Shown here one piece after another: positions 10,886 to 22,085 of a stretch of DNA of 64,000 bases. Each line of letters begins with the position of its first letter. Position 1 is the first letter of the stretch. Under the pieces are notes generated by a model. It saw nothing but the letters and a program-made list of their open reading frames with translations, made no database searches and was not told the DNA's origin. The DNA is from Calycina herbarum (Eukaryota; Ascomycota; Leotiomycetes; Helotiales; Pezizellaceae). A program made the position numbers and the translations under genes. Location: positions 62,001 to 126,000 of the forward strand of contig LLEY01000028.1 in the NCBI GenBank assembly GCA_001414485.1, written 5' to 3'.

Positions 10886-11432
10886 GTTGAAGTGAGATGC
10901 TGAAGTGAGATGCTGAAGTGAGATGCTGAAGTGAGATGCTGAAGTGAGAGGTTGAAGTGAGATGAAGAATAAAATTGTGAGATACTGAAAAATGGAAAAG
11001 AGAAAGATACTAATAGTCTCCCACAATTTACTTCTGACTCTCCATTCTTCTCCGCATGCGGTCATGTCAAGTTCTAGTGAAATTTCTTGGTGGGTGGGGG
11101 AATTACGCTACGTCCAATGGTTCTGGGCGTAATGCATAAATTGAAAGCCCCCTTCCACGGGCATCGGATCTATAGCTTTTAGTAGTCTTCATACTGGCAG
11201 TCCAAGCTTGATTAATTCCAATGGAAACATCTCTACTTCTCCCTGATTCGCAAACAATTGAGTACCAACAGAGAATGGATTCGCTTAAACCCCTCCATTT
11301 GGCGGTTTACGCCACGGCCAATCAGAAAGCGCCCCTATGCCCACTCACTAGCCCCCCGATTTTCGGCCGAATGAGTTATCGAGATCACACCTCCACAGTT
11401 CACTTGCATCTCCATTCAGCAGAAACAGAATC
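10886..11432. promoter_or_regulatory. Shared bidirectional promoter of NmrA-like and Zn2Cys6 genes
   Basis: The 547 bp between the two divergent start codons contain no gene. The NmrA side is occupied by a 13-bp tandem repeat. The TF side holds TCGGCCGA near 11363, a perfect palindrome with CGG and CCG half-sites and no spacer, which is compatible with a Zn2Cys6 site and perhaps autoregulation. Binding is inference only. Confidence 0.4.
10888..10965. repeat. 13-bp tandem repeat in the NmrA-like 5' leader
   Basis: Nearly six head-to-tail copies of TGAAGTGAGATGC start 3 bp before the ATG of the NmrA-like gene (plus-strand coordinates). The first four copies are identical and the last two are diverged. 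The array would be transcribed in the 5' leader if transcription starts beyond it. Identical units suggest recent slippage. Confidence 0.9.
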
Positions 11433-13125
11433 ATGGAAACACAATATGAGATAAGAAGGTCGCAAAGGAAGCGTACGGGGGCTGTTGGAATCCCCAAAGT
11501 GAAAACCGGCTGCCAGACTTGCAAGTAAGACCAGGCTTACAAGGACAAAGTGGAGCACCCCACTGATAATCATTTTCTTTTCCATAGAATTAGGCGTAAT
11601 AAATGTGATGAATCTTTGCCGTCCTGTAAGTATTTCACAAGTTCCCTAGTTCATTTTCATAGACATAGCTTTGGAAATGGCCCAATAGAACGTCTTAGAC
11701 TAATGAGATAAAAACACAGGTATAAGATGCATTGAAAAAGGCTGGAGGTGCGACTTCCTACAAACACAAAGCTTATCGAAGCCTGAACCCAGCAAAGCTC
11801 GTACTTTAACGACGCCTGACTCTCTCTATTGGGGAACTGACGAGATGATCAATATCCAACATTTTCAAAGTATCCTAAGACGGTACTTTTCTTTCTGTTT
11901 CGACATATATCTGATCGAGAAAAGCGTTTTTCAAACAATTTACTCCGAGCCATGTATCATGCATGCCGTGTTGGCTATTATTGCTTTCCATAAACGGACC
12001 ACCAGTGGAAGTTCGTCGCTTCAATTTTGTATTAAAGAGTACAACCAAGCAATTACAGAGCTTAAGAGAAGTTTGGAAGCTTCGCCGCAGAACCAAGAAC
12101 TCGCCATCCTCTCAGGCATCTTGTTCGTGCATATCGAGCTGTTTCAAGGATCCGAAAAAGCAGTTCAAAATCTTCTGAGTAGCATCCTTGATATTCTAAA
12201 GGGCTACGTTCCGAAGATCCCCACTTTGCCAGATCTAAATGCTTATGGCAATGGACTATCTGAGCTACCCCCTGCTCCCAATTTCGAAACTCTTTTCCAT
12301 GCATTGTCGAGTCTAGATGTACGGAAGTTGCCTTCTCTGGACTTATGGTGTTCGGGGCCTACATGTATCCCCAGTGTTCCGTTGTATTTTTCATCTATCG
12401 AAGAAGCCCGCCAGTGTCTCCAGTTAATAAAGCAAATGGCGCACTCAACTTTATTATCCTTGAGGGGGATACCACAAAAAGATCCACATCTTCTCCTCCC
12501 TACACAGCTTGAAGCACAATTGTCTCCCATCCAAAGACTTATGGCCTCATGGCGCCATCGATTCAACGCATTTACCAAACGCAAAAACCAGAGCATTCTA
12601 GAAAAAGCAAGCAACCACATCCTCCTCATCGACTACCTGGTCAGCGAAATCCAGCTCTACACCCACCTTTCCAACAGCGAAATGCAGTACGACTCCCACC
12701 TCTCTGATTTCCAAGAAATTATTCTTTCCGCCACAGCAGTTATGCAAGCAGATCAAATAGAGCCCTCGAGCTGCAGACCTTGTTTCCTCCTCGATATTGG
12801 GATGGTGCAACCACTTTACTTCGTGGTACAGAAGTGTAGGGATGCTAAAATCCGACGTATTGCAAGCAAGGTGCTAGGACAAGTGCGTAAGGAAAGAGTG
12901 AAGGAAGTGAAGATCTGGGTGGAAGTCGCAAAGTGGATTATTGAGAAGGAGGAAGAGGGGTGGGTGAATTCAAATGGGAGCATTGCAGAGGAGAGAAGGT
13001 TCTCTAGCGTTGAAGTGGAATTTCGTTCTACGCGTGAAGGATATAAAATTACGGCATGGAGGAAAATGTCACAGGAATGGGAGGTGGTTTCTGGTTTCGT
13101 CACGCTTGAAATGGAACTTTCGTGA
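11433..13125 (+). CDS. Zn2Cys6 (C6) transcription factor, three exons
   Basis: Nuclear DNA-binding regulator and the likely pathway-specific activator. Exons are 11433-11524, 11588-11625 and 11720-13125, giving 1536 bp and 511 aa in frame. The binuclear zinc cluster is split over all three exons and reads C-x2-C-x6-C-x6-C-x2-C-x6-C, with Cys at 27, 30, 37, 44, 47 and 54. It begins KTGCQTCKIRRNKCDE. A basic stretch RRSQRKR precedes it. The region after about residue 95 resembles the Fungal_trans_2-type regulatory domain, with MHAVLAIIAFHK and a following tract of amphipathic helices. The large third exon alone looks like a 426-aa ORF from the Met at 11845, which would miss the DNA-binding domain. 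The start at 11433 restores it. It is divergent from the NmrA-like gene and is the last intact gene before the repeat block. Confidence 0.93.
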
Positions 13126-13924
13126 GTGGTAATATTGATGGTATTGGTCTCATTTCGAGTTTTCGCTGGCGATTTTGAGGATTATGTATCTTTTTCGATG
13201 ACCCAAATACGACCACGACAGGGCCTTAAACAAACAAAAAGGAGATCCATCTGCTTGATCAACAAGGCGGTTCATTGCTATCCATCGAAGGGGGACCAGA
13301 CCAAACCAACACTCCTCCAGCTTGGCTAAAGTACGCCACATAACTTATGTATCCTCTCTATTTTACAATTCTTCATTTATGCTTGTACACTGAAAACTTA
13401 TCCACGCCTGCAATACTCTAAGTGAATTCACATCTTTCTTGGTGATCAGCACTTCATGGTGAAATACTATAGGGGGTAGCATACGATTCTTTTTCTGGGC
13501 CAAGGCTAACTATCTCAAAGTAGTAAACTTCTAAATGCAAAGGTATGGGGCGGTCCGTTTTGACTTCAAAGTGTCGGCAATCTTCGGCTGGAAGAAGGCA
13601 AATTTCCAACATGTTGCTCCCAAAATCCAGGCCTATAGTTTGTCCTCCTCGTTCTTACTCCATTTTGTAGGCAAAGGACTTAAGAGCGTCTTTTGGTTGT
13701 CCAAATTCGAAGGCCGTAAATATTGGAGGTTTAAGAAACCTCGTTCAAAATCGACGATCGTTATTGGTTGGAATTGCAAGTTAAAACCTTCTCCTTCTAA
13801 ATTTAGTAAGTATGTTAGCAGGCTTGTTTAGAAATGCCCTTCATTTTCATAACTCATTAAAACCTCCAATCCCCAATGGCACCATGTACTACTACTCCCT
13901 TGCTATCAGAAAGGAAAAGGAAAA
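13126..13924. other. Intergenic region after the transcription factor
   Basis: I find no supportable gene. It must contain the 3' untranslated region of the Zn2Cys6 gene. A 98-codon plus-strand frame at 13535-13831 is open but shows no domain, splice pattern or helix, and is probably chance. Base composition is still ordinary, without the TA saturation seen further right. Confidence 0.5.
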
Positions 13925-14690
13925 TCATGACAGAATATTCGATACTCTTCGCAGCACCCCGATATCCGCTTCAATCGCATCAAGCCTTGCCTTAAACGTC
14001 ACCTTCTCATTCTCCTTAAGCGTCTCCTTCTCATTCTTAAGCTCTTCCAACTTCTCAGCCAACATTATTTTTTCCGTATCCATGTTTCCATCTTCCAAAC
14101 CTTCTCGAAAAGTCGTTCAATCCCTTGCGCGGCACTACGGAATATCAAAATCGTCAATCTCTTTCCAAAAATGAGATGTTCGAGAGAAAGATGTGTGAGA
14201 CGCCTGATAAACTTGAAAGTAGGATATCAACCTCGCTTCAGGGGAGGAGAGTGTCGGAAAGGCTTCCAGCCACTTTCTTGCAGAGTTCAGGCGAAAGGCT
14301 AGTTCTCATACTAGACATGACTGAACTGTGGACGTGAGTAGAATCCTTTAGTTAAATGCACAGTGAACTTACAGCATTTGCATTCCCAATTTAATTTGTA
14401 TCGTGCCGAGGGGAACGGTCGTCTTCCTACTTAAATCCTCCACTTCCTTGGAGACAAACAACGCCCATTCTACTCTCCTATGGCCCCCACGCACCACTCC
14501 CCGGAAACCCTTCGCAGCCTGGGTTCCCAACTTTAACTCAAACTTCGACTCAACCTTCGTCAGAAATCTTTCCACGGGGGCGTATATAGTGAGTTGCGAG
14601 TTAAGCTTGAATTTGCCCACTTTTTTTGTAATCCGAGCTTTTTTTTTTATCTCCCTCTTTTCTTTCGAAGACAGAAAATAAAAGTACTCT
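13925..14690 (-). pseudogene. Broken coiled-coil protein gene at the cluster/repeat border
   Basis: Minus-strand coding material of unknown function, apparently decayed. An open stretch from about 14690 contains VERFLTKVESKFELKLGTQ and VEDLSRKTTVPLGTIQIKLG, with no ATG. A good intron (14372-14326, donor GTAAGT, acceptor CACAG) joins in frame to RTSLSPELCKKVAGSLSD, then hits TGA at 14240. The reading then continues in a second frame (ISYFQVYQASHTSF, FWKEIDDFDIP), a third (GIERLFEKV), and again another, ending in a charged coiled coil with EKLEELKNEKETLKENEK and RLDAIEADIGVLRR before a stop at 13925. No clean introns explain these shifts. The 5' end abuts the repeat block and is lost. A live gene with unusual splicing is the alternative. 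Confidence 0.5.
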
Positions 14691-14773
14691 AAAAGAGACG
14701 AGACCTAGCTAGAAAGAAGCGCTATATCTAATTATCTCTCTTCTATATCACTTATTAATTCGAAGTAAGTATA
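14691..14773. other. Boundary between gene-bearing DNA and RIP-mutated repeats
   Basis: Within about 100 bp the sequence changes from mixed composition to TA-saturated DNA with few CpA or TpG. The dinucleotide TA at 14772-14773 just before the transposon end fits a pogo/mariner-type target site. Confidence 0.55.
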
Positions 14774-16222
14774 ACGTGGTTTATCGGGACCCGGATCATA
14801 TCAGGAACCGGATCAGTTTTCCTTGGCATTAAACTTAGAATATTAATAAATCAACTACAACATATTAAATTAACCAAAACTACTCGGAATCCGAGGAACT
14901 AGATATATCTATAGCCTCTTAACAAGTTCGTATGTTATGACTAGCTTTTCTACAGATTCCACAGTGTTACCTAGACGGTTAACCCTCTTTACGACTACCC
15001 CCTGCTGTATATACGTCGCGTCGTATCTGCTCATCTATATCCTTCTAGGCTATAATGTCTTATATATCCTCTACTATAAGTGTACCCCCTTGACAGATAC
15101 GAGCCTTTTTAGCCCTACGGCGTTTGCTTAAGGCCTCGTTGGCTGCTCGAAGGGTGTACACCTTAGTAGACAGAAGAGTTATCTCATAGGCTATTCGCTC
15201 TATACCCTTAGCTAATACAACAACTGTCTCGAAGAGTAGAGTTAGCGAGCTCCCTTAATAACGGGCAATTCGATTTCGAACAAGTGTTGTTTATAAAAGA
15301 GCTTTAGTTAGGTTAGAAGGGGTCTAGGAGACCTAAGGATTAGTGTTAGTAGTAGAGGGTCTAGAAGAAGTTAAAGTTTATAACTTTATATCAAGCTTTA
15401 AAAGCACTACTTATAGGTTAAAGGGCACTAAGCTAGCTCTATAGAATCTAGCCTAAGCGTTTTAGGCTATTATAGATTCCCTATATACTACTACAAAGGC
15501 TAGAAAGAACTCTACCTTCGTAATATAGTTAATATAGGCTTTAATAAACGTCTTAATCTATCGATTATATACCTGTTTTAATATATTAAAGCACCTAATA
15601 TCAAGTGGCTAGGTTAGATAGGACGAATAAAGAGGTAGTCTAAGAGTTATAATATTATATACCTTATAGTACTCTTAGAACTCGGCTGATTCGTAACTCT
15701 TATACCTATCTAATACTAGTATTCGATATAGACCCTTTATATAAGTAGCAGTGTGTTTATTAAAGTGTTTTAGCTATTCTAGACCTGTCTTATTATTTAT
15801 CTATCTGTTACTTATTAGTTTAATAACCTAGTTAGGTAGGAGGCCGCTGTTTATATACTAATTTAAAAGGTAGTTCTTATCTTAAACTACTAGAAATAGA
15901 GAGACACTCCAGCCTTTACTATTAATATAAGCAATCGCTATAGCCTATTCCCGATTCTCTAGCTGAACTACCTTATCTCTGCTACGTCGATCTACACGGG
16001 TTATAACTATTATAGAGCAAATTATATCTATTATAAACCCGGTTTTGTCGAAGTTATAGAAGTCGTAGTCTAAAACACTGTATTTTGCTCTTATATTTTC
16101 AACTAGTTAGAACTACGAGCTAATTAGCTTAGAATCTTTGTATAAGGCTCTTTAGAAATTATAAACGCGATTAAAACGCGTCTTAATAGCTGGTTGTTGT
16201 TATATAAATCGATGTGTCTAGA
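14774..16222 (-). mobile_element. pogo/Fot1-type DNA transposon, left part (outermost host of the nest)
   Basis: Terminal part of a Tc1/mariner-superfamily (pogo/Fot1) element whose transposase is read on the minus strand. The probable end lies after TA (14772-14773) and begins ACGTGGTTTATCGGGACCCGG, followed by a second, imperfect GGAACCGGATC word. The other end is not in the window, because element I splits the transposase gene at 16222. The TIR assignment therefore cannot be checked here. Confidence 0.75.
14880..16222 (-). pseudogene. pogo/Fot1 DDE transposase, RIP-inactivated and 5'-truncated
   Basis: From 16222 leftwards the frame reads HRFI, a stop, then QQPAIKTRFNRVYNF (end of the CENP-B-like DNA-binding part). 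Next come DFYNFDKTGF (first catalytic region, normally with Asp then Glu), then ILVLDRYKSY with a second Asp and LYSSYLT followed by PLDIRCFNILK, the typical pogo HSSHLLQPLD region in mutated form. The C-terminal YTLRAANEALSKRRRAKKAR and a CCHC-like knuckle HCGICRKASHNIRTC end at TAG 14880-14882 after a Ser/Asp tail. Many in-frame TAG and TAA codons stand at former Gln/Trp positions. No activity is possible. The family call is secure from these blocks and their order; the member is unknown. Confidence 0.85.
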
Positions 16223-16495
16223 TATAACGAAACTTAAACGAACTAAACAAAGATAACTAAGTCTCGAAGGTTAGTATATAGGTAAGAAGTACAGATACGC
16301 TAGGTTGTTTACTTAGAAGTAAACTCGTTACTTATATTAAAGGTGTTAAATAAGATAATAAGATTAATAACTAAAGTTAAGTACGAAGCTTCTATCTAAT
16401 AGCAGACGTGCTAGTCTTATATAGAACCTTCGTTCTTTAAATATATCGCTTATATCGCTCGTATCGCCTATATCGCTTACGATTAGAGCGATTAG
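16223..16495 (-). mobile_element. Element I, fragment 1: left part of its 3' LTR (inverted D family)
   Basis: This is the reverse complement of the right part of the 463-bp LTR of element D, starting TATAACG (mutated form of the terminal TGTAACG reversed). It ends where element A is inserted. With 22,420-22,608 it makes an LTR of 462 bp. The 5 bp before it are CTAGA; the matching duplication lies outside the window. Confidence 0.88.
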
Positions 16496-16824
16496 TGTTA
16501 CGGACCTGGCCACCGCCGAGCACGTGACTCGCGTACGGCTGCTCGCCGGCGTCCGTAAAGCCTGCTATTCCTGGCCTGGCCTAGAACCATTCCTACCTAG
16601 GCCAGGAACCATTTCTACAAACGGATCGACATTCCTATAACTTATCGATTCCTTGGCTATCTCTATATTATAGGACCTCTAGAAGTCTCCTCTTTCCTTC
16701 TCTTCTCTTCTATAGCTTTAGATCTTTAATTAAACCACCTCTTACTTCTCTGATTATCCGCTACACCTATATATACTATAGGTAAGGATAACTACTAGAG
16801 GGCTAGCAGATTAGGTTTGTCACA
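16496..16824 (+). repeat. Element A 5' LTR (329 bp)
   Basis: Starts TGTTACGGACC and ends TTTGTCACA. The 3' copy has the same length. The two differ by roughly 15-20 substitutions, essentially all transitions and mostly CpA/TpG to TpA. The first 63 bp are GC-rich and bounded by TTACGGAC and GTCCGTAA, an inverted repeat able to form a stem. Confidence 0.95.
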
Positions 16825-17039
16825 TTATCTAAAGCTCCCTTCTTCTCTCTATTTACTACTGCTCCTAGGAAGGATTAGAATATCTATTACGATTCTAACA
16901 CGACATCTACGGTCTATATAGACCGCCCGTAGATGCTACCAGCGCCTTATACAGCCCCGCGTACCCGCGCCTACCACCGTATACAAGAGCCTAGGGCTCT
17001 TCTACCTATACCCTCTGTCCTTATAACTAAGTCGTCTAC

Positions 17040-18010
17040 AACGATGTCTGCCGACTAGCCTACAGACGCTTAACAGCTTACTATAGCTCTAAAACAGGTC
17101 CGCCTACTGCGAGAACAACTGGACGATGTCTATACCCCTCCGCGAGGGAATACCCTGTCCGAAACTAGATAACATAGGTCGTTTACGGTTAAGCTTAAGG
17201 ATACTAAGCCCTTAACGGATGGCTCGTCTCTAACCTTCGATAACTAGAAGATCTAGATTAAGAACAAGTTCCTTATCAACGCCTCTATGTTTAAGCTAGA
17301 GGAAGTAAAGATAGCTTACGTTTTTAACTATATAGCTGATATTACTTAGAAGCATCTCGCGCCCCGTTACCGGAAGGGACCTAAGCCGTTTTAGTTTGTA
17401 AAAGAAATAATCGTATATCTTACAAATATCCTAGAGAACCTGTTCGAAGCGTAGGACGCCCGTATCGAATTCCGCCGGCTTGTTATAAGAGATGACGAGA
17501 CTTTCGCAACCTTCTATACTCGCTTCTTATACCTTATAGGCACTAGACGGATCCCGACAGACGACTTATAGCCCGACTTGTATAACAAGCTTACGCTACC
17601 TCTATAACAGTCCGTCTTACTATTCTTAGACGTCCTGCTTACAAGTACGGCCCTAGCAAACAAGTGTCGACTTGTTAATAAGAACTTACGAAGACTTCAG
17701 CTCCGTAGAAGTAACTTATAGACCGCTCGTCTTACCTCCCGGCCTACAACTGCTACTACTACCTCCTGCCTAGCTAGAACTTTCACTACTACTTAAACTG
17801 CGTTCTATATAACCTCCCCTACCCCGGCCCCCCGCCTTTACGAACCATCACGTGAACCAACGCCTGCCCGTAAGGAACCGGACGACGCCTGCTTCAAGTA
17901 TAAGAGGACTAGGCACTATGCCTGCGAATGCCCTAAGAACTCTAAGCCTATTACAGACGTTAATAAGCTTGCGGAGCCTACGTCCGACTTAGAACAGTCG
18001 GAAAACGACT
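17040..18010 (+). pseudogene. Element A gag remnant
   Basis: Capsid-type polyprotein remnant. Near 17880-17940 the reading CFKYKRTRHYACECP matches a CCHC nucleic-acid-binding knuckle with the second Cys changed to Tyr and the Gly before His changed to Arg. Stops, mostly TAG, occur throughout. Limits are approximate. Confidence 0.75.
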
Positions 18011-18109
18011 AAGTCTAAGGAAAGTCTCCCCCCTAGGCTTGCTTTACCGAGGTCCTAGCTAGTTAGCTATCGATCTAAGTCAGCTACTTAGAGGAAAACA
18101 GTTTACAGT

Positions 18110-21100
18110 CTCTTATAACTTAGTCTATAATAGATATAGATTCAAAACCTCTGCTCTAGCTGATACTAGAGTAAACGGCTTTATACTTATTAGTATAAAG
18201 TTCGCTTAGAGGCTGGCTCGCTTCTTCTCTTTAACTATTTATACTCTTCCTACTCCTATTATAGTTCGCGGCTTTAACAGACAGAGTCGACAGTCTATAG
18301 ACTGCTATATTATTCTTTACTTATATATAGACGGCTGTAAATAGTACAACGTCTCTATAGTCCTCCTTAATACTAGCTATTAGGACCTTATTCTTAGGCG
18401 TATATAGTTTAACTAGCTTAATATATAACTTAACCCCCGCCAGCGACGACTTATATAGCTCGTAGATCTCCCTCCTTCTCCTAACCTTGTCTAGCTATGC
18501 CTCCTAGATCCTAGGATCCTATAGACTCGGCCCTTAAACCTAGATTACTAAGCTGACGTGGATCGCTGCGATCAGGCCCTAGAAGAACAGGTTGTACGCA
18601 AATACTAGGAAGACCTGCAACTGTCCGTAAGCCTTGTCGACGAGCTGCTAGTCCCTCGGATCCTGGCGCGCCTGCCTACTACACCCCTGGCCGTACGTCA
18701 CAGCGAGTACTAGGACCGCTAAAACAACTTACGAAATATAAACCGCGCCCTTATAGGTTTAGATATCTGTAAAGCCTCTATAGCGCGCCTGAAACGTGTA
18801 CGCCTCAACCTGCCACCGGTAGACATCGCTGTTATCGGTGCTATTGTATATCGCCGTAACCTATAAGATACTAAAGCTACAGCCTTTAGTACCTCTCTTT
18901 ATAAGATTGATTACTTGATAGAAAAAAAGCTTACGGATCAAAAAGACGACTTACGGGTCTAAGAAAGCCTCCCTAGAGCCTACCAGGATCTCGTAGACGT
19001 TTTCTCTAAAGCTGCGTCCGATACTCTTCCCCCTCGTCGCTCGTACGACTATAAGATCGAACTTATAGACGGGAACGTAGACGACTTGTTCTATAGCCCC
19101 CTCCGCTACTAGTTAACGGACGAGCTCTAGGCTGTAAAACAATACCTTGTTAAGAACCTTTATAAAGGTTTTATTAAAGCTAGCCAAGCCCCCTTTACAG
19201 CCCCGATTCTCTTTATTAAGAAGTCTAACAGCTCTCTACGGTTCTATATTAATTACTATAAGCTGAATAACCTAACCTATAAGGACCAGTATCCTCTTCT
19301 GTTAATCGACGAAACTCTTGCTCGTCTAGGTAAGGCTCGCATCTTTATAAAGCTAGACATACGACAAGCTTTTCACCGGATTCGGATTAACCCTGAGTCT
19401 AAGGAACTAACAACGTTCTAGACCTGTTATAGAGCCTATAAGTATAAAGTTATACCTTTTAGACTAACTAACAGACCCGTAATATATCAACGGTTTATAA
19501 ACGACGTACTCTTCGACTATTTAGACGACTTTTATACTACCTACCTTAATAATATTCTTATTTACTCCGAGAACGAGCTAGACTATTAGGAACACGTCTA
19601 TAAGGTCCTTTTACAGCTTTGTAAAGCTGGCTTATAGGCTGATATTAAGAAATCTGAGTTTAACGTTACTTATACGAAGTACCTAGGCTTCTACGTAAGC
19701 ACTAACGGGATTAAAGTAGACCTGGAAAAGACAGAAACGATCTGTAACTAGGAACGCCTTATTATAGTCTACGGTGTTCAGTCCTTTCTTAGCTTTTATA
19801 ACTTCTACTAGAAGTTTATTCTCAACTACGGACGAGTCGCACGCCTGTTAACAGCTCTAACTCGTAAAGACTAGCCGTTTTAGTAGACACCTGCTTATTA
19901 GAACGCCTTCTCTAAGCTAAAGGCCCGGCTTATTAATATACCTCTTCTTATATACTTTAATCCGTAATACGAGTCTATAGTTGAGACCGATTCCTCTGAC
20001 AGCGTCCTTAGTAGTATACTCCTTCAGTTATAGCCGAGTCAAGAGTAGCACCCTATAGCTTACTTCTCTAAGATAATAATACCTACTAAGATTAACTACC
20101 TAATTCATAATAAAGAGATACTAGCTATTATACGTTCTCTAGAAGCCTGGAGACCTGAGCTTAAAGGGTCTCTACACTAGATACGGGTCGTTTCAGACTA
20201 TAAAGCTCTCGAGTACTTTATAATAACTAAAGCCTTATCTAGCCGACAAGCCCGCTAGGCTGAAACCCTCTCTCGATTTAACTTCCTACTTACTTATAAG
20301 CCTGGTAGCCAGAATCGAGCGGATTCCCTTACTTACTAGGACTAAGAAGTAGATAGTTAAATAGTAATAAAGATATCTACTCGTACACAAGTCCTCTTAC
20401 AGCCCGAGAATCTCGACTCGCGGATTATTACAGACCTAGACTTAAACCCTTCCGTAGATATTACACCTATTAGAGTAGCCGACAGACTATACGACTTAAT
20501 TAACGATATCCTATAAGCTAATCGTATAAGTACGAGCCTTAACGCTCTCCGCTAGTACGCTACGGACGAACGCCCTAGCTAGATAACCTATAACGGCCTC
20601 CTACTATACTAAGAACGGCTTATCCTGCCCGAGGACGACGATCTCAAAGTACGCTTACTAAGCGAGGTTTATAATCAAGTCTCGGTAGCCTACCCTAGAC
20701 AATCTAAGACCCTAAAGCTAGTTACGGACCGCTACTACTAGCCGCACCTTCGTTTAGATATATAACGATTCGTCTATAACTACTAGACCTGCCGTCGCTC
20801 TTACGTGCCGCGAGACCGCCCCTCTAGACTCCTTAACCCCTTGCCTATCTTAGATCGCCTATAGTAATATATATTAGTTGATTTTAAGGAATTCCCTCCT
20901 AATAAGTCTAGGATAGATATAATTATTATCTTTATCTGCTAGCTAAGTAAGAGATCTGTCTCTATCCCTTACCTAAAGACTACGGACGTAAAAAAGACTA
21001 CGCGGATCTACCTCAACCGTGTATAGCGCTATTATAGACCGTCAGATACTATTATCTCTAACCGCGGTCCGTAATTCGTCTTAGAGTTCTAGTAAGAGTT

Positions 21101-21960
21101 TAACTAGATCCTAGAGACTAAGATTAAGCTATCTACAGCCGTATACGTATAAACCGACGGTTAAACTAAGAATATAAACTAGTAGATTAACTAATGCCTT
21201 CGCTTATTTATAAACTACTATTAGGATAACTGGTCTAAACTAATACCGATTATAGACTACGCTTAAGCTATACTTCTCTAGGACTCGACGACTCTTCCGC
21301 CTATACAAATCGAGCTTGGTTACGTGCTACGTACCAGCTTTGATTAGGTCCGCTAGAGCTCGGAAGAGCTAATAAGCGTCTATAAACAGCTTTTATAAGA
21401 CGAAGCAGTTACGTACGTAACCCGTATACACAGCGCCTAGGAAACCGCCCGTAGAGGAATCGAGGCTACTTAGGAACGCTAGCGTAAGCAAGTAAACAAG
21501 CACCGGCGACCAGTAGACTTTGCTACGGGCGACAAGGTCTACGTATCGACAAAGACGTAGAATATAGACCGCCTAAGCCGTAAGCTCGACCAGCAGATAG
21601 CTAGTTCGTATACAGTCCTAGAAAAGGTTAGAAACGCTTTCTAGGTCAACCTGCCTCCGATAATTAAAATATAGCCTATAATCTCTATAGATAAGCTTCG
21701 TAAAGCTCCTAACGATCCGCTACCAGGCTAGCTATAGGAACCAGGACTGCCTATTATAGTTAACGGGTATAACGAATAGGATGTAGACCAAGTACTAGCC
21801 TCTAGAGGCTATTATAGAAAATTATAATACCGGGTTCAATAGACACAAAGCGAGCCAGACCCGGCCTAGTACCTAGCTTCTGACTTTATAGGCTGCCTAT
21901 ATAAGCTTTAAGAGTTTCACGCTCTAAATCCTTCTCTTCCAGGGCCTCCTAGGTACTTAG
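18110..21960 (+). pseudogene. Element A pol remnant (PR-RT-RNaseH-IN-chromodomain)
   Basis: Protease region near 18150 shows LADTR, the D-T-G site with Gly lost. RT spans about 19080-19640: FIKLDIRQAFHRIRI is present, and the catalytic box reads YLNNILIYS, so both Asp codons were changed to Asn. RNase H lies at about 19960-20350 with ETDSSDSVLSS and IHNKEILAII. Integrase lies at about 20640-21440. A chromodomain-like C-terminus is at about 21760-21950 (VDQVLASRGYYRKL then a mutated aromatic core). In-frame TAGs stand for lost Gln and Trp. The enzyme cannot be functional. Confidence 0.85.
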
Positions 21961-22062
21961 TAGAATGGTTACAGAGCTAGGAAGATGGTATAGACGAGCC
22001 GGAATATCATAAGGACGAGGATAAATTACCTGTAGGGTAGTAGGTTCAGAGCTCGCGGGCGA

Positions 22063-22085
22063 GCTCTACTCAAAGGGGGGGGTAA
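22063..22085 (+). other. Element A polypurine tract
   Basis: A-rich then G-run tract immediately upstream of the 3' LTR, the plus-strand priming site of reverse transcription. The nine-base G run is intact because RIP does not change CpC/GpG. Confidence 0.8.

Noticed and set aside
11845..13125. Zn2Cys6 gene starting at the Met of its long ORF
   Set aside because: That start omits the zinc cluster encoded by exons 1 and 2 and the start of exon 3, which join in frame with good splice sites.
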